Origin: Arthrobacter citreus | Lineage (GTDB): Bacteria > Actinomycetota > Actinomycetes > Actinomycetales > Micrococcaceae | Assembly: GCF_038405225.1 (NCBI RefSeq) | Contig: NZ_CP151657.1 | Location: 434,001-498,000 of the forward strand | Direction of reading: 5' to 3' | DNA: 64,000 bases | In this document: positions 14,647-21,700 of the stretch, one piece after another | Numbering within the stretch: the first letter of the stretch is position 1 | Layout of the letters: each line of letters opens with the position of its first letter | Translations under genes and position numbers: made by a program | Notes under the pieces: model-generated | What the model saw: the letters and a program-made list of their open reading frames with translations, nothing else | Told to the model about the DNA's origin: nothing | Databases searched by the model: none

Positions 14647-16344
14647 CTATTCGGCGGCGGAGGCGGAGCCGCCAACCACTTCGCCGTTGCGGCGGCGGGT
14701 GCGGGAACGGCTGCGGCGGGGACGGTCAGCCGAAGCGCCGGCCGCTGCTGCGGGGGCCTCAGCCTTTTGTGCCGGTGCGGCAGCGGTTTCAACGTCGGAG
14801 CGGCGCGGGGCGTCCCGCTTTTCCGAGCGTGACCGGTCGCTGCTGCGGGGACGGTCACCGTTGCGGTCGCTGCTGCGGGGACGGTCACCCCGGGTACGGG
14901 AACGGTCGCCGCCGCGGGCACCGTCACGGGACGGCGCCGAGGTGTTCTTCTTGCCGGTTTCGCCAAGATCCTCGATCTGCTCGGCGTTAATCCCGGCGTG
15001 GGTGCGCTTGTTGCGCGGCAACCGGCCCTTGGTGCCGGCGGGAATGTTCAGATCCGTGTAGAGGTGCGGGGACGAGGAATAGGTCTCCACAGGCTCGGCC
15101 TGGTCCAGGCCCAAGGCCTTGTTGATCAGGCCCCACCGGGGAACGTCATCCCAGTCGACAAAGGTCACTGCGGTGCCCTTGTTGCCGGCACGGCCGGTGC
15201 GGCCCACGCGGTGCAGGTAGGTCTTTTCATCTTCGGGGCACTGGTAGTTGATGACGTGGGTGACGTCGTCGACGTCAATACCGCGGGCGGCGACGTCTGT
15301 GGCGACGAGGACGTCCACCTTTTCGTTGCGGAAGGCGCGCATGGCCTGTTCGCGGGCACCCTGGCCCAGGTCGCCGTGCATGGCGGCTACGGCGAAGCCA
15401 CGGTCGGTCAGCTCCTCCGACAGCTTGGCTGCCGTGCGCTTGGTCTTGGTGAAGATGATCGTGCGGCCGCGGCCTTCCGCCTGCAGGATGCGGGACACCA
15501 CTTCGCTCTTGTCGAGGTTGTGGGCGCGGTAGACAACCTGGCGGATGTCCTTCTTGGTCATCCCCTCGTCATCCGGATCGGCGGCGCGGATGTGGGTGGG
15601 CTTGGTCATGTAGCGGCGTGCCATGGCGACGACGGCGCCGGGCATGGTGGCCGAGAACAGCAGCGTCTGGCGGACGGCGGGGGTGGCGGCCATCAGGGTT
15701 TCGACGTCGGGGAGGAAGCCCAGGTCCAGCATTTCGTCAGCTTCGTCGAGCACCACGATGCGGACGTTCTTCAGCGAGAGGTGCTTTTTGTTGTACAGGT
15801 CGATGAGCCGGCCGGGGGTTCCAACCACAATCTCCACGCCGGAGGTCAGTGATTCGATCTGCGGCTCGTAGGCGCGGCCGCCGTAGATCGTGGCGATGCG
15901 GGCGCCGCGGCGCTTGGCCGCGGTGGAGAGGTCGCCGGCCACCTGGACGGCAAGCTCACGGGTGGGCACCACAATCAGTGCCTGCGGTGCGCCGGGCACG
16001 GCAAGGGAGGCATAGGCCTCGTCATCCGGGGCGATGACGCGCTGGATGGCGGGAATGCCGAAGCCCAGCGTCTTGCCGGTACCGGTCTTGGCCTGGCCAA
16101 TGATGTCGTGGCCGCCGAGGGCAACCGGAAGCGTCATGGACTGGATCGGGAAGGGGTGGGTGATTCCGGCCTCGGCCAGCGACTGCACGATGTCGGGGCG
16201 GACGCCGAAGTCCGCGAAGGTCAGTTCGGGAATTTCGGCTGCCGCCTGCGACGTGGCGAGGGTTTCGGCCACGGACAGAGCTTCGTTGCTGTCATCAGCG
16301 GTGAGGTGACGGGTGTCGTCCACCTGGGGAAGTTCAGTGTTCAA
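14647..16344 (-). CDS. DEAD-box ATP-dependent RNA helicase (RhlE type)
   Basis: RNA helicase of 565 residues. Motifs in order: a Q motif near 45-65 (FGVRPDIVQSLAEAGITHPF then PIQ), AKTGTGKT, PTRELAVQV, the DEAD box in VLDEADEMLDLGF, SAT in FSATMPGAV, and HRVGRTGRAG in the second RecA domain. After about 440 comes a basic, repetitive tail with repeated GDRPRSSDR units, likely RNA-binding and disordered. The TTG at 16344 is the first possible start because a TAA precedes it in frame, and it has no ribosome site; a short ORF ends 11 bases upstream and could couple translation. The locus equals Rv3211 (rhlE) of M. tuberculosis by neighbourhood. Confidence 0.9.
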   Translation of the reverse strand: MNTELPQVDDTRHLTADDSNEALSVAETLATSQAAAEIPELTFADFGVRPDIVQSLAEAGITHPFPIQSMTLPVALGGHDIIGQAKTGTGKTLGFGIPAIQRVIAPDDEAYASLAVPGAPQALIVVPTRELAVQVAGDLSTAAKRRGARIATIYGGRAYEPQIESLTSGVEIVVGTPGRLIDLYNKKHLSLKNVRIVVLDEADEMLDLGFLPDVETLMAATPAVRQTLLFSATMPGAVVAMARRYMTKPTHIRAADPDDEGMTKKDIRQVVYRAHNLDKSEVVSRILQAEGRGRTIIFTKTKRTAAKLSEELTDRGFAVAAMHGDLGQGAREQAMRAFRNEKVDVLVATDVAARGIDVDDVTHVINYQCPEDEKTYLHRVGRTGRAGNKGTAVTFVDWDDVPRWGLINKALGLDQAEPVETYSSSPHLYTDLNIPAGTKGRLPRNKRTHAGINAEQIEDLGETGKKNTSAPSRDGARGGDRSRTRGDRPRSSDRNGDRPRSSDRSRSEKRDAPRRSDVETAAAPAQKAEAPAAAAGASADRPRRSRSRTRRRNGEVVGGSASAAE

Positions 16345-16355
16345 TTAAATACCGT

Positions 16356-16565
16356 TCAGTTAGGCATCGCGGCGCCATGCTCGACGAGTGGCTGTGAGAG
16401 CCCATACCGGAGCGGATGGCGCGCGCATGATGCGTCCAGCGGAAGCCGATCGCGGGCTAACAACTGCAGGTCCGCCGCGGTGCATCGGGCACGGGCGGCG
16501 GCCAAAAATATCAAGATCGCGTAGGTGTTGCGGGTCTGGCTAAGGTCTATCAGACGACCGGGCAT
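16356..16565 (-). CDS. Possible leader ORF upstream of the DEAD-box helicase (69 aa)
   Basis: Within the otherwise gene-free 319 bases between the helicase and ferritin-like genes, an ATG at 16565 with AAAGG before it opens a 69-codon frame ending in TGA at 16356-16358. Only 11 bases separate this stop from the helicase TTG, which has no ribosome site of its own. The peptide begins MPGRLIDLSQTRNTYAILIF and shows no known domain; its third-position GC looks lower than in neighbouring genes. It may be a translated leader that couples helicase expression to translation, or just a chance open frame. Confidence 0.3.
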   Translation of the reverse strand: MPGRLIDLSQTRNTYAILIFLAAARARCTAADLQLLARDRLPLDASCARHPLRYGLSQPLVEHGAAMPN

Positions 16566-16650
16566 CCTTTTACTACCCAACAAGTCTAACCGGTGGGTGC
16601 CAAGGAGAGCGCATTGGGAGCGGGTGCGGCGCGCGGCCGGGTGCTGGCGG

Positions 16651-16656
16651 TACGCT
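16651..16656 (+). promoter_or_regulatory. Leaderless -10 box of the ferritin-like gene (TACGCT-N7-ATG)
   Basis: TACGCT is seven bases before the ATG at 16664 and no ribosome site is present. This fits a leaderless transcript. Confidence 0.4.
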
Positions 16657-16663
16657 GAACTGC

Positions 16664-17389
16664 ATGACGAACCGGACCCGTTCCCAGCCCCCTGCCCCTC
16701 ACGGCCCGGATCTGCGGGATCCTTCCCCCGATCCGGCGGAGCTGTACCGCCGCTTCCTCGCCGACCTGTTCGGTGTCATGGCCTACGGTGAGCTGTCGGC
16801 CTTCGAGCGGATGTCCTCCGACGCGCGGTTTTCGCCCACCCTGCATGACCGGACCGTCCTGGGGCGGCTGGCAGTCCGCGAATACGGGCACTTTGAACGG
16901 GTGACCGGACATCTCCGGAGCCTCGGGCTGGATCCCGAAACGGCAATGCGGCCGTTCCAGCCGTCAGTGGATGCCTTCCACGACCGGACGCGGCCGGCCG
17001 ACTGGTTCGAGTCGCTGATGAAGTTCTACGTGACTGACGGCATTTCCGATGACTTTTATCAGGCAGTTGCATCCCGGCTGGATCCGGAGACGGCGGAGCT
17101 GGTGCTTGGGCTGCAGGAGGACGAACCAACCGGCGCCGTTCTCGAGGCAAGGCTTCAGCAGGCGCTGGCGGATGATCCGCGGCTGTCCTCGCGGCTGGCA
17201 CTGTGGGGACGGCGCCTGGTCGGAGAAGCACTGACCCAGGCGCAGCGGGTCGTCCTGGAACGGGCCGTGCTGGGAGGGCTGCTGCCGGACACTGAGCAGG
17301 GCGTCTACGAGGACGAGGTCAAAACCCTTTTTGCATCGCTGACCCGGAACCACTCGCGCCGCATGAGCCGGCTGGGCCTAACCGCCTGA
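16664..17389 (+). CDS. Ferritin-like fold protein, actinobacterial conserved family
   Basis: A 241-residue protein that databases describe as containing a ferritin-like fold. It is helical throughout, with candidate metal-ligand patterns such as EYGHFERVTGHL (about residues 69-80, an E-x2-H arrangement) and late helices ending NHSRRMSRLGL. The related tRNA hydroxylase MiaE uses the same fold, but I cannot assign a reaction here. It lies divergently next to the DEAD-box helicase, as does Rv3210c beside rhlE in M. tuberculosis, so the two genes have stayed together over long evolutionary distance. The ATG at 16664 is supported by the leaderless -10 box. Confidence 0.75.
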   Translation: MTNRTRSQPPAPHGPDLRDPSPDPAELYRRFLADLFGVMAYGELSAFERMSSDARFSPTLHDRTVLGRLAVREYGHFERVTGHLRSLGLDPETAMRPFQPSVDAFHDRTRPADWFESLMKFYVTDGISDDFYQAVASRLDPETAELVLGLQEDEPTGAVLEARLQQALADDPRLSSRLALWGRRLVGEALTQAQRVVLERAVLGGLLPDTEQGVYEDEVKTLFASLTRNHSRRMSRLGLTA

Positions 17390-17437
17390 AAGTGCGGCGC
17401 CTTAACGTGCGGATGGCCTCAATGGCGCCATCGGGAT

Positions 17438-17538
17438 CATCTGTCGTGCAGATAACGGGGTATCAACCCGCCACCGAGCATCTATCGTGCAGATAACGGG
17501 GTATCAAAACATCTCTCGTGCAGATGAGGGGACCAAAA
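17438..17538. repeat. Three spaced copies of a 29-bp quasi-palindromic repeat
   Basis: Copies at 17438-17466 and 17479-17507 match at 28 of 29 bases (CATCTGTCGTGCAGATAACG and then GGGTATCAA); a third, more diverged copy lies at 17510-17538. Each starts with a near-palindrome, ATCT(G)-TCGTG-(C)AGAT. They lie between the convergent ferritin-like and membrane-protein genes. Spacing is uneven (41 and 31 bases between starts), so this is not a CRISPR array. Confidence 0.85.
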
Positions 17539-17560
17539 GGCCTCAGAACGCCTTCTTGAG

Positions 17561-17622
17561 CCCCTGATGTGCGCGAAGGATTCCGGGAAGGCCCCTGATG
17601 TGCGCGAAGGATTCCGGGAAGG
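17561..17622. repeat. Perfect 31-bp tandem duplication
   Basis: Two identical 31-base units (17561-17591 and 17592-17622), each beginning CCCCTGATGTGCGCGAAGGA, are followed by a truncated third version with TGCGCGAAGGA. Noncoding, at the 3' side of the small membrane-protein gene. Confidence 0.9.
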
Positions 17623-17654
17623 CCCTGCGCGAATCTGCGCGAAGGAGCCGAAGG

Positions 17655-17957
17655 CTAGAGGCGCAGGACACGTTCCAGTTCGGCGCTGTCCCGCGACTCG
17701 CGCGCCGGGCCCAGGACGAGTGCTGTCGTCACCGCGCAGGCGGCGGCAGCCACCGGGGGCAGGGCCCAGACGAGCCAGTGCAGGTCCGGATCGGACCCGG
17801 CACCGGCCAGCTGCAGCACCACCCACAGCAGCAGCCCGGCCACCACGCCAAGCCCCGGGAGCAGGAAGACGCCATAGCGGGACCGGCGCCGGTCAGCGCC
17901 CCACACGATGAAACCGGCTGCCAAAGAGGCAACAACGGCAACAATCAGGCTGGCCAT
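17655..17957 (-). CDS. Small membrane protein of unknown function
   Basis: A 100-residue protein with three hydrophobic spans: ASLIVAVVASLAAGFIVWGA near the N-terminus, FLLPGLGVVAGLLLWVVLQL in the middle and WALPPVAAAACAVTTALVL near the end. A short charged tail follows (ARESRDSAELERVLRL). No domain is recognised. It sits between the ferritin-like gene and the DUF3107 gene, where M. tuberculosis has the membrane protein Rv3209; whether the two are homologous is unclear. The start ATG at 17957 is 15 bases after the DUF3107 stop, so it probably belongs to the same minus-strand transcript. Confidence 0.65.
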   Translation of the reverse strand: MASLIVAVVASLAAGFIVWGADRRRSRYGVFLLPGLGVVAGLLLWVVLQLAGAGSDPDLHWLVWALPPVAAAACAVTTALVLGPARESRDSAELERVLRL

Positions 17958-17972
17958 CTTCCTGTCCGAAGC

Positions 17973-18197
17973 CTAGAGGGCGCCGAAGCCGACGCGCCGT
18001 ACCTCTTCAGCACCGATTTCCACGTAGCCGATGGAGCCGGCGGGAACCATGATGAGCCGGCCCTTGTCATCCTTCAGGCGCAGTTCCTTCTGGGCGCTGA
18101 GGGCCTCAGCCACCACATCGGCTACCGCGTCGGCGGTCTGGCTCGACTCAAAGACAATCTCGCGGCCAACATTCTGAATACCGATTTTTACTTCCAC
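17973..18197 (-). CDS. DUF3107 family protein
   Basis: A 74-residue cytosolic protein of a family found almost only in actinobacteria (TB9.4/Rv3208A in M. tuberculosis). It reads VKIGIQNVGREIVFESSQ at the start and GYVEIGAEEVRRVGFGAL at the end, with regularly alternating hydrophobic residues suggesting a small beta-rich fold. No catalytic motif is seen. The GTG start at 18197 has a textbook AGGAGG site. It lies 46 bases downstream of the TetR gene and is co-oriented with it, so the two may share a promoter. Function unknown. Confidence 0.85.
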   Translation of the reverse strand: MEVKIGIQNVGREIVFESSQTADAVADVVAEALSAQKELRLKDDKGRLIMVPAGSIGYVEIGAEEVRRVGFGAL

Positions 18198-18243
18198 CGT
18201 GGTGCCTCCTGTATTAACGAATGTATCCGCTTCGGAATCTACT

Positions 18244-18858
18244 CTAGATCTCCTTGGGGAACCGGCTGATTCCGCGCCAAGCTAAACGGTAAATAAGTTC
18301 GGAAGCCGCATCGATGTCCAGGTCCCCGTCGGTCTCGAGCCAGTAGCGGGCACTGACCTGAGCCATTCCGGCAAGCGCGCGGCCCAGCAGGGTTGCCTCG
18401 ACGGGCGAAAGCTTGGTGTCCTCAGCGATCACCCCGGCAATGCTGCTCGCGAACCGGGCGTTGAACTCCTCAATCCGTGCGCTGACCTCGACGTCGTTCG
18501 TGAGGTCCGATTCGAAGACCAGCCGGTGCCCCTGGCTGTCCTGGGCCACGAAGCGGAAGTATGCCCGCATGGTTTCGCGGACCCGCAGCTTGTTGTCCGT
18601 GGTGGAGGTCAGCGCGGAGTTGAGGAACTCCGTCAGCGTCCCCAGATGGTTCTCCAGCAGCGCCAGGTACAGCTCGCGCTTGCCCGGAAAGTGCTGGTAG
18701 AGCACGGGCTTGCTGACATGCGCGGCTTCGGCGATGTCGTCCATCGCGGCTCCGTGGAAACCGTTGCTGACAAAGACTTCCTGCGCGGCGCTCAGCAGCT
18801 GGCGGCGGCGTTCCTCCCGGGGCAGGCGGGTGGATTTGCCGGTTTGCTGGCTGCTCAC
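18244..18858 (-). CDS. TetR family transcriptional regulator
   Basis: A 204-residue repressor-type regulator. The N-terminal helix-turn-helix is clear: RRRQLLSAAQEVFVSNGFHG, then AAMDDIAEAAHVSKPVLYQH and FPGKRELYLALLE (about residues 15-65). The remaining helical part is the ligand-binding and dimer domain. I chose the GTG at 18858, which has GAGAGG nine bases upstream; the longer ORF would overlap the moeZ promoter. A perfect 14-bp palindrome, TTACCCGCGGGTAA, lies 55 bases upstream in the divergent region and is the likely operator for autoregulation. Rv3208 in M. tuberculosis occupies the same place. The ligand is unknown. Confidence 0.87.
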   Translation of the reverse strand: MSSQQTGKSTRLPREERRRQLLSAAQEVFVSNGFHGAAMDDIAEAAHVSKPVLYQHFPGKRELYLALLENHLGTLTEFLNSALTSTTDNKLRVRETMRAYFRFVAQDSQGHRLVFESDLTNDVEVSARIEEFNARFASSIAGVIAEDTKLSPVEATLLGRALAGMAQVSARYWLETDGDLDIDAASELIYRLAWRGISRFPKEI

Positions 18859-18913
18859 GTGTACGGACCTCTCAACGGCACCGGGCGAAGGTGCCCGGAT
18901 AACGGATTTCAGT

Positions 18914-18927
18914 TTACCCGCGGGTAA
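18914..18927. promoter_or_regulatory. 14-bp perfect palindrome, probable TetR operator
   Basis: TTACCCGCGGGTAA is fully self-complementary and lies in the 117-base divergent region between the TetR gene and moeZ. On the TetR strand it is immediately followed by TAAACT, a possible -10 box, so a bound repressor would block that promoter. The length and AT-flanked, GC-centred form are usual for TetR operators. Confidence 0.65.
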
Positions 18928-18962
18928 TAAGTCCAACAGGTTTCCGCTGCGCGATTCGGTAC

Positions 18963-18968
18963 TAGATT
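18963..18968 (+). promoter_or_regulatory. Leaderless -10 box of moeZ (TAGATT-N7-ATG)
   Basis: TAGATT is seven bases before the ATG at 18976 and there is no ribosome site. The TetR palindrome is 36 bases further upstream, near the -35 zone. Confidence 0.42.
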
Positions 18969-18975
18969 GGGATTC

Positions 18976-20166
18976 ATGACTGAGCAGCATGTTGCACTTC
19001 CGCCGCTGGTTGAGCCTGCAGAAGGGCTGAGCGACGAGGAAACCCTGCGGTATTCCCGGCACCTTCTGCTGCCCGAGTTCGGGATCCAGGCCCAGCGGCG
19101 CCTGAAAAACGCGCGTGTCCTGGTGATCGGCGCCGGGGGACTGGGGTCGCCTGCTTTGCTGTATCTGGCGGCGGCCGGCGTGGGAACCCTGGGCATCATC
19201 GACGACGACACGGTGGAACTTTCAAATCTGCAGCGCCAGGTGATCCACGGGGTAACCGATGTCGGCAGTTCCAAGGCCGAGTCCGCCCGCCGCAGCGTTC
19301 TCGAGCTCAATCCCCTGGTCACGGTGGTGCTGCATCCGGTCCGCTTGGATGCCTCCAACGCGCTGGAGATCTTTGCCGGCTATGACCTGATCCTGGACGG
19401 CACCGACAACTTCGCCACCCGCTACCTGGTGAACGACGCAGCCGAAATCCTGGGTAAACCCTATGTGTGGGGTTCCATTCTCCGCTTTGACGGTCAAGTG
19501 AGCGTGTTCTGGGGACAGTACGGGCCAACCTACCGGGACCTCTATCCGGAGGCGCCGCCGCCCGGTTCCGTTCCCTCCTGTGCGGAGGGCGGGGTGCTGG
19601 GGGTGCTGTGCGCACAAATCGGATCCGTAATGGTCAACGAAGCCATCAAGCTCATTACCGGCACCGGGACCACCCTGCTGGGCCGGGTGCTGGTGCTGAA
19701 CGCCCTGGATATGGTCTGGCGGCAGATTCGGGTGCGCAAGGACCCGGCGGCCGTGCCCGTCACCGAGCTGGTGGATTACGAGGCCTTCTGCGGCTTGCCG
19801 CCGCGCGGAACAACCGCCGGCGGGAGCGACGCCGAAATCCCCGCCGTCGGCGTTCGGGAACTCGAACGGCTGCTGGCCGAACGAAGTGCCGGGACCCGGG
19901 ATTTTGATCTGCTGGACGTCCGGGAACCCGGTGAGCACGCGATAGTGAGCATCCCCGGCGCGGTGCTGATGCCAAGGGCCGGCATCCTCTCGGGGGAGCA
20001 GCTGCCGGGGCGTGGCCGGGAGCTTTACGTCCACTGCAAGTCAGGGGTCCGGTCAGCCGAAGTGACAGCGTTTCTTCGGGGCCGGGGATACCCGGACGTC
20101 TACAACGTGGCCGGGGGAATCCTGGAGTGGGTGCGCGAAATTGAGCCGGCAAAGCCGGTGTATTAG
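18976..20166 (+). CDS. moeZ: Adenylyltransferase/sulfurtransferase MoeZ (MoeB-rhodanese fusion)
   Basis: Activates the C-terminus of ubiquitin-like sulfur carriers by adenylation and loads sulfur on them, serving molybdopterin and, in mycobacteria, cysteine and thiamine-type sulfur carriers. Of 396 residues, about 20-265 are the E1-like domain: nucleotide loop VIGAGGLGSPAL, LSNLQRQVIHGVTDVG, and PSCAEGGVLGVL with the conserved Cys. The C-terminal 110 residues are a rhodanese domain whose active loop CKSGVRSAE carries the sulfur-transferring Cys. The zinc CxxC pairs of E. coli MoeB are not visible. Start chosen at ATG 18976 after a leaderless -10 box. M. tuberculosis MoeZ/MoeB1 (Rv3206c) has the same neighbours. 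Confidence 0.92.
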   Translation: MTEQHVALPPLVEPAEGLSDEETLRYSRHLLLPEFGIQAQRRLKNARVLVIGAGGLGSPALLYLAAAGVGTLGIIDDDTVELSNLQRQVIHGVTDVGSSKAESARRSVLELNPLVTVVLHPVRLDASNALEIFAGYDLILDGTDNFATRYLVNDAAEILGKPYVWGSILRFDGQVSVFWGQYGPTYRDLYPEAPPPGSVPSCAEGGVLGVLCAQIGSVMVNEAIKLITGTGTTLLGRVLVLNALDMVWRQIRVRKDPAAVPVTELVDYEAFCGLPPRGTTAGGSDAEIPAVGVRELERLLAERSAGTRDFDLLDVREPGEHAIVSIPGAVLMPRAGILSGEQLPGRGRELYVHCKSGVRSAEVTAFLRGRGYPDVYNVAGGILEWVREIEPAKPVY

Positions 20167-20190
20167 GCGAAGGGTCAAGAACCCAAGGAG

Positions 20191-21543
20191 CTAGGCGGAC
20201 TCCGCGGTGTCGGTGTCGTCGGCCGCGGGGACGCCGTGGTGTCCGGAGAGGCTGCCGTGCGGCGGAACCGCGGGACGGCGCTGAACCGGCTGATCGGGAG
20301 TAATGCCGAACAGGGCTTCGAGTCCCTTAATGTAGTCGTCCTGCTGTCCGCTGGCAGCGAGCTCGCGTGCGCGGACCGTGGGGACGTGCAGCAGCTGCTT
20401 GACCATGCGGCGCATGGCGAATTCCACTTCCTCGGCGGCACCGGTGCAGCCGTGCTGCGCGCGGACCTTCTCGAGCTCGGAATCCAGGACGTTGAGGGTG
20501 TGCCGGCGCAGGGCCACAATGGCGGAGTCCATCTGCCGGCTTAGCTGCAGTTCGGAAAAGGCCTTGGCGGCGTCAGCCACTATCCCGCTGGCCTGCTTCA
20601 GGGATTCGGCCTGCTCCGCGGGAGCCGCCAGGCGCACCGACTCGAGGGTGATCAGGTCCACGCCCTCAACTTCGCGCACGGCGGGCTCGAAGTCGTGGGT
20701 CAGCGCCAGGTCAATGATGATCAGCGGCTTGTTGCTGTGCGCCCGGACCCTGCTGATGTCCCTTGCGCTGACCTGGCTGTCGCTGCCGCTGCAGCCAATG
20801 ACGACGTCGGCGGCGGCAAGGGCGGCGGGAAGCGAATCGCGGGTCAGCGGTGTTCCGCCGCGGGAAGCCGTAAACGACTCAGCCCGGTCGGAGGAGGAAT
20901 ACACGCTGATGTCGGTGCAGCCGCGCTCCTTGAGCAGCGACATGGTGGCCCCGGCGTAGGCGCCGGTGCCGAAGACGACCACCGACTTGTTGCGCCAGTC
21001 GATGTCCACTGACAGATCGGTGGCCAGCTCCAGCGCCACAGACACAATGGAAAGCCCCCGTTTGCCGAGGGCTGTCAGGGCGCCAACATCTTTGGCGGTG
21101 CGGGAAGCGGTCTGGAAAAGCCTGGTCAGGCCGCCGCTGGCTGTGCCTTTTTCCTGGGCTTCAATCAGCGCCCTGCGGACCTGGCCGGCAATTTCACGTT
21201 CGCCGACGACGGCGGAATCCAGTCCGGCGCCCACGGCGAAGAGGTGCTTGGCCACCGATTCACCCGTGTTTGTGGTGAAGGAGCGCGACACCAGGTCTTT
21301 GTTCAGTCCGGAGTGCCGGCTGATTTCCGCGACGACGGCGGAGCGGGCTGCTTCGATGTCCGCCTCCGACCGCGCTTCGCAGTAAACCTCGAAGCGGTTG
21401 CAGGTTGCCAGGACCACGGATCCGGACACCGGCGAGCCGGTTTCGAGCAGGGAGGAGGAGACCTGGGATGCACCGGCGCTGAGGCGGGCAACAGTTTCCA
21501 GATCAACATCGGAATGCGTCGCAATAAGGGAAAGTAGAACCAC
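20191..21543 (-). CDS. hemA: Glutamyl-tRNA reductase
   Basis: First committed enzyme of C5 tetrapyrrole synthesis: reduces glutamyl-tRNA to glutamate-1-semialdehyde with NADPH. It has 450 residues. The catalytic domain contains [10 protein letters not shown] (about residues 46-55) with the nucleophilic Cys, and the NADPH domain has [14 protein letters not shown] near 195. The C-terminal dimerisation helices follow, ending in an unusual Pro/His/Asp-rich tail. The GTG start lies 9 bases after TAGTAT, leaving almost no leader. It is divergent from the hemE operon, and palindromes with GGGGTG/CACCCC arms lie between them, suggesting joint control. Its product feeds HemL, at the far end of the cluster. 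Confidence 0.94.
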   Translation of the reverse strand: MVLLSLIATHSDVDLETVARLSAGASQVSSSLLETGSPVSGSVVLATCNRFEVYCEARSEADIEAARSAVVAEISRHSGLNKDLVSRSFTTNTGESVAKHLFAVGAGLDSAVVGEREIAGQVRRALIEAQEKGTASGGLTRLFQTASRTAKDVGALTALGKRGLSIVSVALELATDLSVDIDWRNKSVVVFGTGAYAGATMSLLKERGCTDISVYSSSDRAESFTASRGGTPLTRDSLPAALAAADVVIGCSGSDSQVSARDISRVRAHSNKPLIIIDLALTHDFEPAVREVEGVDLITLESVRLAAPAEQAESLKQASGIVADAAKAFSELQLSRQMDSAIVALRRHTLNVLDSELEKVRAQHGCTGAAEEVEFAMRRMVKQLLHVPTVRARELAASGQQDDYIKGLEALFGITPDQPVQRRPAVPPHGSLSGHHGVPAADDTDTAESA

Positions 21544-21552
21544 AGTGCCTCA

Positions 21553-21583
21553 ATACTAGCCACCGGGGTGGTGTTCACCCCAA
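21553..21583 (-). promoter_or_regulatory. hemA promoter
   Basis: On the minus strand TTGGGG (21578-21583) and TAGTAT (21553-21558) are 19 bases apart, with the GTG start 9 bases after the -10. The spacer contains most of the GGGGTG-N5-CACCCC palindrome at 21565-21581. Confidence 0.4.
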
Positions 21584-21620
21584 TAGGGCGCCCTAACAAA
21601 CACCCCTTTCCGGGGTGTTT
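21565..21620. promoter_or_regulatory. Two palindromes with GGGGTG/CACCCC arms between hemA and hemE
   Basis: GGGGTG-GTGTT-CACCCC at 21565-21581 overlaps the hemA promoter. AAACACCCC-TTTCC-GGGGTGTTT at 21598-21620, a 9-bp perfect inverted repeat, lies about 80 bases before hemE. A further CACCCC occurs just downstream. The shared half-sites and equal 5-base spacers point to a DNA-binding regulator of the heme genes, though the longer one could also form an RNA hairpin in a hemE leader. Confidence 0.5.
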
Positions 21621-21700
21621 CCCATCACCCCTGATGCCATCCGGGCCCCGGCCCGGGACCCTGGTTATCCTTCGGCGGGGATTTTGGAGAGAATCAGGGT

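Noticed and set aside
17438-17622. Possible CRISPR array
   Set aside because: Only three copies, unequal spacing, one diverged, and no cas genes; the adjacent 31-bp repeats have no spacers at all.
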